In this document: positions 6,456 to 10,460 of the stretch, piece after piece | How the letters are laid out: each line of letters begins with the position of its first letter | Position numbering within the stretch: position 1 is the first letter of the stretch | Assembly (NCBI GenBank): GCA_024642605.1 | Contig: JAHEAT010000073.1 | Span: 1-10,460 of the forward strand | DNA length: 10,460 bases | Direction of reading: 5' to 3' | Source of the DNA: Microbacteriaceae bacterium | GTDB taxonomy: Bacteria > Actinomycetota > Actinomycetes > Actinomycetales > Microbacteriaceae | Position numbers and translations under genes: made by a program | The notes under the pieces: model-generated | What the model saw: the letters and a program-made list of their open reading frames with translations, nothing else | The model's database searches: none | What the model was told of the DNA's origin: nothing

Positions 6456-7127
6456 CTAAGAAAAACTGATTGCGGCGCGAGCCAAAACGTGCCCGTGCAT
6501 GCTGCTTAGGCGTACCCAGTTATCGGCTTCGAATACCTCGACTTGCTCGCCCTCGGTTAAAAAACCTAAGCCTGCCGCAACAAATGCAGCCCCGGTTGGC
6601 ACGTGGGGTGACCGCTCGATGGCTCTCCCCCAAATTTCTCCACGGATGCGCGCAGCAATCGGACCACCAACCGACTCGGGTAGCGTATCGGCAACTTCTT
6701 CGATGCCCTCGCGAGCGATCTGCGTTAGTTCTTGCTCCGACAGAAGGCCGGTAGAAACCCAACCCGAGCGGGGCGGAAGAACTCCACCCCAGGCCGCGCG
6801 TTCGTTGGACGGCAGAGTGATCATCGAGTCTTTTGCATTCCAAATGCCGTTGTCGATTATTCGCGCAAGACGATCGAGCATCGCCTGTATCGAAACTAAG
6901 CCCTCAACTTCAGCATCTTTGGCAAGCTCACAGGTTCGAAGGCCGAGAACGGTAGGGCCTGAATCCATGATTCCGCCAGCGAAGATAGGTGCAACGTAAG
7001 CGGCAAGGAGGCTTCCATAGGCCCTGAGCCTCACCAAACCACTTGGGTCTAGGCGTTTGGCTCGGTTTAGAAAGGCTTGAAGGTCGACAGCGGTTTCGAG
7101 GTCAATCAGCAGGAATTCGTTTTTCAT
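6456..7127 (-). CDS. Conserved-looking actinobacterial protein of unknown function
   Basis: I do not assign a function. The 223-residue protein has no signal peptide and no clear membrane helix beyond a mild hydrophobic stretch (39-53). Segments that look motif-like are SGPTVLGLRTCELA (56-69), WGGVLPPRSGW (113-123), EIWGRAI (164-170), PTGAAFVAAGLGFL (177-190) and HGHVLARA near the end (211-218). I recall proteins of this pattern as actinobacterial hypotheticals near globin and thioesterase genes; Rv2474c of M. tuberculosis holds a similar place. The start MKNEFLLID at 7127 is chosen because a longer in-frame extension to 7283 would run through the opposing tesB gene and its promoter. No Shine-Dalgarno precedes the ATG, and a -10-like box sits 10 bases upstream, which fits a leaderless or near-leaderless mRNA. 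It diverges from tesB and converges on glbO. Confidence 0.85.
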   Translation of the reverse strand: MKNEFLLIDLETAVDLQAFLNRAKRLDPSGLVRLRAYGSLLAAYVAPIFAGGIMDSGPTVLGLRTCELAKDAEVEGLVSIQAMLDRLARIIDNGIWNAKDSMITLPSNERAAWGGVLPPRSGWVSTGLLSEQELTQIAREGIEEVADTLPESVGGPIAARIRGEIWGRAIERSPHVPTGAAFVAAGLGFLTEGEQVEVFEADNWVRLSSMHGHVLARAAISFS

Positions 7128-7136
7128 GATCGTGTC

Positions 7137-7143
7137 TAAACTA
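7137..7143. promoter_or_regulatory. Possible two-way -10 element between the unknown-function gene and tesB
   Basis: TAAACTA reads TAAACT on the plus strand and TAGTTT on the minus strand, so both strands match the TAnnnT -10 pattern. The plus start would fall near 7149, about 30 bases before tesB. The minus start would fall near 7131, four bases before the ATG at 7127. No good -35 hexamer is seen on either side. Confidence 0.4.
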
Positions 7144-7179
7144 ACCTGTGAAGGCAGTTGAAGGCGAAAGCGGTGAACT

Positions 7180-8076
7180 ATGTCTCCAGAAATCCAGATC
7201 CCAAGCGATCCACTAGCCGAATTGCTGACCACTCTCGATCTCTCGGATGCCTCGGGGGCGCGAACTCGCGAAGACATCTTCATCGGTCCGTCGCAGTGGA
7301 TGCCGCACGGTCGAGTATTTGGTGGTCAGGTTTTGGCGCAGTCACTGGTTGCTGCCACTCGCACGGTCGACCCGGCTCGACCATCACACTCTCTTCACGG
7401 GTACTTCTTGAGACCTGGAGACATCAATCTTCCAATCACCTTCTCGGTTGATCGCTTGCGCGACGGGCGCTCGTTTAGCACTCGCAGGGTGCAGGCCTAT
7501 CAAAACGGCGAGCCCATCTTTTCGATGATTGCTTCGTTTCAAGATGTCGACCCAGGGCTTGATCATCAAGACCTAATGCCGCTAGATGTACCCGACCCTG
7601 AAACGCTGCCCAGCGCTGCTGAAATAATGGGCGACAACCCTCACCCGGTGGCCCAGTACTGGTCAAAGGCTCGCCCGTTTGACATGCGTCACGTTGAGAG
7701 CCCGATCTATTTCAACGTAGAGGGTGAGCAAGTGGCGAAACAGGCCGTGTGGTTGAAGGCTCTGGGGCCGATGCCAGACGACATGGAACTGCACCGAGCT
7801 GCTCTGGCCTATTTGAGCGACTACACAATTCTCGAGGCGATTTACCGTCGCCACGGAGTGCCTTGGTCTTACCCCGGTTTGAAAACCGCAAGCCTAGATC
7901 ACGCTATGTGGTTTCACCGGCACGGTCGCGTCGATGAGTGGCTTCTCTACGTTCAGGAGTCTCCGAGCGCGCAAAACGGTCGAGGGCTTTCTACCGGAAA
8001 GATTTATACCCGAGACGGCAACCTGCTTGCCACCATCGCCCAAGAGGGAATGGTTCGAGTACCTCAGGGCGACTAG
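7180..8076 (+). CDS. tesB: Acyl-CoA thioesterase II (TesB type)
   Basis: TesB hydrolyses medium- and long-chain acyl-CoA to free fatty acid and CoA in the cytosol. The 298-residue protein is a double hotdog fold. The first hotdog carries HGRVFGGQVLAQS (43-55), LHGYFLRPGD (72-81) and GRSFSTRRVQAYQNG (96-110). The second carries AYLSDYTIL (210-218), SLDHAMWFHR (238-247) and ATIAQEGMVR at the C-terminus. The catalytic trio of E. coli TesB (Asp204, Thr228, Gln278) aligns at a constant offset of ten with Asp214, Ser238 and Gln288; the Thr-to-Ser change keeps the hydroxyl. The ATG has only a weak GGTGA before it. The stop TAG interlocks with the ettA stop on the other strand. It diverges from the unknown-function gene, which may share its promoter region. 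Confidence 0.96.
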   Translation: MSPEIQIPSDPLAELLTTLDLSDASGARTREDIFIGPSQWMPHGRVFGGQVLAQSLVAATRTVDPARPSHSLHGYFLRPGDINLPITFSVDRLRDGRSFSTRRVQAYQNGEPIFSMIASFQDVDPGLDHQDLMPLDVPDPETLPSAAEIMGDNPHPVAQYWSKARPFDMRHVESPIYFNVEGEQVAKQAVWLKALGPMPDDMELHRAALAYLSDYTILEAIYRRHGVPWSYPGLKTASLDHAMWFHRHGRVDEWLLYVQESPSAQNGRGLSTGKIYTRDGNLLATIAQEGMVRVPQGD

Positions 8077-9755
8077 TCGCGAGTGAGTCGACGGTAGGTC
8101 GAGCGGTGGGGCTTGGCCGCTTCGGCACCTAGACGCTCAATCTTGTTTGCCTCGTATGCCTCGAAGTTTCCTTCAAACCAATACCACTGGTCTGGGTTGT
8201 CGTCGCTGCCCTCGTAGGCAAGGATGTGCGTTGCCACGCGGTCTAGGAACCAACGATCGTGTGTAATCACCACGGCGCAGCCCGGAAATTCGAGAAGCGC
8301 ATTTTCAAGACTCGAAAGGGTTTCGACATCGAGGTCGTTTGTCGGCTCGTCGAGTAGCAGTAGATTTCCACCCTGCTTGAGCGTTAGGGCTAGGTTGAGA
8401 CGGTTTCGCTCACCACCCGAAAGAACTCCAGCTGGCTTCTGCTGATCTGGGCCTTTGAAACCGAATGCTGCGACATACGCACGCGACGGCATTTCTTGCT
8501 GCCCGACCTGCATGTAATCGAGCCCACCAGAAACCACCTCCCAAAGTGTCTTGTTTGGGTCAATACCGGCACGACTCTGGTCGACATAGGATATTTTTAC
8601 GGTTTCACCGATTTTCAAGTCTCCGCCGTCGAGCGGCTCTAAACCAACAATGGTCTTGAACAGGGTTGACTTTCCAACACCGTTCGGGCCAATAACTCCC
8701 ACGATTCCGTTGCGCGGCAGTGAGAATGACAAGCCATTGATGAGCGAACGTCCTTCGAACCCCTTTTGCAAGTTGCTGGCTTCGAGAACTACGTTGCCGA
8801 GTCGAGGACCAACCGGAATTTGAATTTCTTCGAAGTCGAGCTTGCGAGTCTTGTCTGCCTCGGCAGCCATCTCTTCGTACTTGGCTAGACGAGCCTTCGA
8901 CTTAGTCTGGCGAGCCTTGGGGCTCGAGCGTACCCATTCGAGTTCTTCGCTCAGGCGCTTCGAAAGCTTGGCGTCTTTCTTGCCTTGAACTTCGAGACGC
9001 TCCTGCTTCTTCTCGAGATAGGTGGAGTAGTTACCTTCGTAAGGGTAGGCGCGACCGCGGTCGAGCTCAAGAATCCACTCGGCTACGTTGTCTAGAAAGT
9101 AGCGATCGTGTGTAACTGCCAAAACTGCACCTGGATACTTGGCCAAGTGCTGTTCGAGCCAAAGCACCGACTCCGCGTCTAGGTGGTTAGTCGGTTCGTC
9201 AAGGAGCAGAAGATCTGGCTTCTCAAGTAATAGCTTGCAAAGAGCTACACGGCGACGCTCGCCACCGGAGAGGTTGGTTACTGGCAGGTCGCCCGGTGGG
9301 CATCGAAGCGCATCCATTGCCTGTTCGAGCTGGCTGTCGAGATCCCATGCATCGAGGTGGTCGATCTCTTCTTGCAGCTTTCCCATCTCTTCTAGCAGAG
9401 TGTCGAAATCTGCATCGGGACTTGCCATTTCCTCTGAAATTTGGTTGAAGCGGTCGACTTTTGCCTTGATGTGTGAAACTGCTTCTTCAACGTTGCCTAG
9501 CACGGTTTTGGTTTCGTCTAGCGGAGGCTCCTGCATCAACATGCCGACGCTGAATCCTGGGCTCAGTCTTGCTTCACCGTTGGTGGTCGTGTCTAGACCG
9601 GCCATGATCTTGAGCACCGAAGACTTACCTGCGCCGTTTGGGCCAACAACACCGATTTTCGCGCCAGGGTAGAACGCCAAAGTGACGTCGTCGAGAATCA
9701 CCTTGTCGCCGTGAGCCTTACGGGCTTTGATCATCTGGTAAATAAATTCGGCCAT
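8073..9755 (-). CDS. ettA: ABC-F translation factor EttA (energy-dependent translational throttle)
   Basis: EttA binds the ribosomal E site and gates entry into elongation according to ATP/ADP. The 560-residue protein (E. coli 555) has two ABC domains and no membrane segments. Domain 1 has Walker A GPNGAGKS (38-45), an arm insertion at about 92-140, signature LSGGE (162-166), Walker B LLLLDE (Glu187) and switch His216. The linker that contacts P-site tRNA spans about 242-322 and contains SPKARQTKSKARL. Domain 2 has Walker A GPNGVGKS (356-363), LSGGE (446-450), LLLLDE (Glu470) and His499. The start MAEFIYQM is chosen by family fit. An upstream GTG at 9764 would add three residues, and neither start has a clear Shine-Dalgarno. 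The stop lies within the CTAG shared with tesB. Upstream is a strongly structured spacer after ssb. Confidence 0.96.
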   Translation of the reverse strand: MAEFIYQMIKARKAHGDKVILDDVTLAFYPGAKIGVVGPNGAGKSSVLKIMAGLDTTTNGEARLSPGFSVGMLMQEPPLDETKTVLGNVEEAVSHIKAKVDRFNQISEEMASPDADFDTLLEEMGKLQEEIDHLDAWDLDSQLEQAMDALRCPPGDLPVTNLSGGERRRVALCKLLLEKPDLLLLDEPTNHLDAESVLWLEQHLAKYPGAVLAVTHDRYFLDNVAEWILELDRGRAYPYEGNYSTYLEKKQERLEVQGKKDAKLSKRLSEELEWVRSSPKARQTKSKARLAKYEEMAAEADKTRKLDFEEIQIPVGPRLGNVVLEASNLQKGFEGRSLINGLSFSLPRNGIVGVIGPNGVGKSTLFKTIVGLEPLDGGDLKIGETVKISYVDQSRAGIDPNKTLWEVVSGGLDYMQVGQQEMPSRAYVAAFGFKGPDQQKPAGVLSGGERNRLNLALTLKQGGNLLLLDEPTNDLDVETLSSLENALLEFPGCAVVITHDRWFLDRVATHILAYEGSDDNPDQWYWFEGNFEAYEANKIERLGAEAAKPHRSTYRRLTRD

Positions 9756-9790
9756 GCCAAGCACGTCACTTTCACAAAGTTTTTGAGGTT

Positions 9791-9862
9791 AAGAAAAGAG
9801 CGCTCGCCCTAATACCTATTGCTCAACAGTTTATTTCATTGAGCGGGTTTTAGGACGAGCGC
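9791..9862 (-). terminator. Long hairpin plus U-rich tract between ssb and ettA
   Basis: The outer arms GCGCTCGCCCTAA (9800-9812) and TTAGGACGAGCGC (9850-9862) pair at 12 of 13 positions. Stacked inside are ACCT/GGGT (9814-9817 with 9845-9848) and a perfect GCTCAA/TTGAGC (9821-9826 with 9839-9844), closing a 12-base loop. On the minus strand the arm is followed by TCTTTTCTT (9799-9791). It therefore looks like the intrinsic terminator of ssb, or an attenuator in front of ettA. The stem is unusually long for a plain terminator. Confidence 0.6.
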
Positions 9863-9864
9863 CA

Positions 9865-9896
9865 TCGCGGTCGATGAAGGTGGGCGACGACCGCGA
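9865..9896. repeat. Perfect 9-bp inverted repeat (middle hairpin of the ssb-ettA spacer)
   Basis: TCGCGGTCG (9865-9873) pairs perfectly with CGACCGCGA (9888-9896) around a 14-base loop. It lies two bases from the long hairpin on one side and one base from the third hairpin on the other. No T-run follows it on either strand. Confidence 0.75.
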
Positions 9897-9897
9897 A

Positions 9898-9924
9898 TCT
9901 AGCTCAGTGTTGCGAATAGCTAGA
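9898..9924. repeat. Perfect 7-bp inverted repeat (ssb-proximal hairpin of the spacer)
   Basis: TCTAGCT (9898-9904) pairs perfectly with AGCTAGA (9918-9924) around a 13-base loop. It begins eight bases past the ssb stop codon on the minus strand. On the plus strand it is followed by CGTTTTGTTC, a poor T-run. It is the first of the three contiguous hairpins seen by ssb transcription. Confidence 0.65.
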
Positions 9925-9932
9925 CGTTTTGT

Positions 9933-10355
9933 TCAATTCGCGGCAACTTTTACCTTCGGTTGCGGCTCCTCTTCTTGTTCTGGCTCCGACTCGTTCACCA
10001 AGACGGTTCTGGTGAATGCCGCTGTTCCCCACAGCATGTCGTGGCCAATGTGCTCGGCTTCAATTTCTACCGAGGTTCCGGCGCGCTCGCCGTTGTCCCA
10101 ATCACGAACTCGTAGACGACCTGCAACCATGATGCGCTCCCCTTTGCTTACCGAGGTTGCGAGGTTTATTGCCAACTGTCGAAAACCGGTGACGGTGTAC
10201 CAATTTGTTTCGCCGTCAACCCACTTGCCCTGCTCCCGATCGAACCGGCGACTTGACGCCGCCAGACGAAACGAGGTTATGGGTAATCCGTCTTGGGTGA
10301 TGAGATGACGTGGGGTGGTAGCAACCAACCCTGAAACTGTGATGCTTTCGGTCAC
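9933..10355 (-). CDS. ssb: Single-stranded DNA-binding protein, paralogue-type without the acidic tip
   Basis: SSB proteins coat single-stranded DNA in replication, repair and recombination. The 140-residue chain is mostly one OB-fold: ITVSGLVATTP (5-15), ITSFRLAASSRRFD (26-39), NWYTVTGFRQLA (51-62), KGERIMVAGRLRVRDW (71-86) and VEIEAEHIGHDMLWG (96-110). The tail (117-140) is short and acidic, then ends PQPKVKVAAN. It lacks the DDDIPF-like tip with which the main SSB recruits partner proteins. This suggests a secondary SSB like Rv2478c of M. tuberculosis, which also lies next to ettA. The GTG start at 10355 is chosen because AAAGG lies seven bases upstream and because it gives the usual N-terminus. 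In-frame TTG (10409) and GTG (10370) lack such a site. Confidence 0.93.
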   Translation of the reverse strand: MTESITVSGLVATTPRHLITQDGLPITSFRLAASSRRFDREQGKWVDGETNWYTVTGFRQLAINLATSVSKGERIMVAGRLRVRDWDNGERAGTSVEIEAEHIGHDMLWGTAAFTRTVLVNESEPEQEEEPQPKVKVAAN

Positions 10356-10362
10356 AGACTTA

Positions 10363-10367
10363 CCTTT
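10363..10367 (-). promoter_or_regulatory. Ribosome binding site of ssb
   Basis: On the minus strand AAAGG lies seven bases before the GTG at 10355. It favours this start over the in-frame GTG at 10370 and TTG at 10409. Confidence 0.65.
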
Positions 10368-10374
10368 CACTAGC

Positions 10375-10440
10375 GAGCACTCAACAACTCGTAGTGATGA
10401 TTTTGGCAAGGTTTAACTGAGAAATGTGAGCCCTCAACAA
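10375..10440. repeat. Pair of 13-bp direct repeats upstream of ssb
   Basis: GAGCACTCAACAA (10375-10387) and GAGCCCTCAACAA (10428-10440) differ at one base and start 53 bases apart, about five helical turns. The distal copy overlaps a possible ssb -35 box (TTGAGG, complement of 10432-10437) that is paired with TAAACC (complement of 10410-10415) over a 16-base spacer. The repeats may be operator half-sites for an unknown regulator; this is inference. Confidence 0.45.
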
Positions 10441-10443
10441 ATC

Positions 10444-10452
10444 TGTGGATAA
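10444..10452 (-). promoter_or_regulatory. Perfect DnaA-box 9-mer
   Basis: TGTGGATAA on the plus strand is TTATCCACA on the minus strand, the consensus DnaA box. It lies about 90 bases upstream of the ssb start. Only one copy is visible before the window ends. It could be a DnaA control site of ssb, part of a cluster beyond the edge, or chance. Confidence 0.4.
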
Positions 10453-10460
10453 CTCGCTAT

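Noticed and set aside
6499..6999. Plus-strand open frame (166 codons) opposite the unknown-function gene
   Set aside because: The composition is shadow-like (Ser, Pro, Arg) with no ribosome site. The minus-strand frame has a better protein-like composition and fits between its neighbours.
7128..7283. N-terminal extension of the unknown-function gene by 52 residues
   Set aside because: It would overlap the tesB start and promoter region on the other strand and has a low-complexity Ser/Arg composition; Met at 7127 is the better start.
9139..9672. Long plus-strand open frame (177 codons) opposite ettA
   Set aside because: It is rich in Ser and Arg with no family likeness and lies fully antisense to a well-conserved ABC-F gene; it is a shadow of the ettA codons.
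9874..10308. Plus-strand open frame (144 codons) opposite ssb
   Set aside because: It is antisense to the clear OB-fold frame of ssb and begins inside a hairpin loop; no protein likeness.
10356..10409. Longer ssb starting at TTG 10409 or GTG 10370
   Set aside because: Neither has a Shine-Dalgarno, and the added residues do not look like an SSB N-terminus; GTG 10355 has AAAGG at seven bases.
1..10460. CRISPR array, transposon, prophage, toxin-antitoxin or defence island
   Set aside because: No regularly spaced repeats, transposase, integrase or known defence motifs were seen; the content is conserved core genes.

Overview
This is a compact chromosomal stretch from a Gram-positive actinobacterium. 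By eye the base composition is only moderately GC-rich. Three protein families point to Actinobacteria: RpiB of the glutamate-type seen in mycobacteria, group II truncated haemoglobin of the GlbO type, and an MPEGH-type Fpg/Nei glycosylase. The short spacers, mid GC and the sequences of the trigger factor and the second SSB suggest a small-genome Microbacteriaceae member, such as the freshwater or marine Luna/Aquiluna/Rhodoluna group. That placement is inference; no marker gene here decides it.

Layout: (1) 1-290, minus: 5' end of tig (trigger factor), with tRNA-Pro(UGG) just upstream on the same strand. (2) 529-631, plus: tRNA-Gly(UCC) followed by a strong intrinsic terminator. (3) 647-2446, minus: a tight three-gene unit in transcription order: an unrecognised four-helix membrane protein, rpiB, and an Fpg/Nei DNA glycosylase. 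(4) 2526-6418, plus: a tight unit of pepN (M1 aminopeptidase), an MscS-family channel and a GlbO-type haemoglobin, joined by a 3-nt gap and then an ATGA overlap. (5) 6456-7127, minus: a 223-residue protein of unknown function. It diverges from tesB (7180-8076, plus) across a 52-nt spacer. (6) 8073-9755, minus: ettA, an ABC-F translation factor whose stop codon interlocks with that of tesB. (7) 9933-10355, minus: a second-type SSB without the usual acidic C-terminal tip. The window ends in the region upstream of ssb.

The gene set matches, from memory, the Mycobacterium tuberculosis neighbourhood Rv2462c (tig) to Rv2478c (ssb paralogue). It is therefore an old conserved core region rather than a mobile island. 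I see no transposase, integrase, CRISPR array, prophage or defence system. The genes are housekeeping: nascent-chain folding, ribosome energy-sensing, peptide breakdown, base-excision repair, pentose interconversion, osmotic relief, haem chemistry and acyl-CoA hydrolysis.

The parts least explained by known genes are: a run of three back-to-back hairpins filling the ssb-ettA gap (9800-9924), with a 9-codon reading frame inside; a duplicated 13-mer and a perfect DnaA-box 9-mer upstream of ssb; two divergent spacers that each carry a two-way -10-like TAnnnTA; and two proteins of unknown function. No dramatic new system is visible. The ssb-ettA structured spacer is the best candidate for something undescribed.
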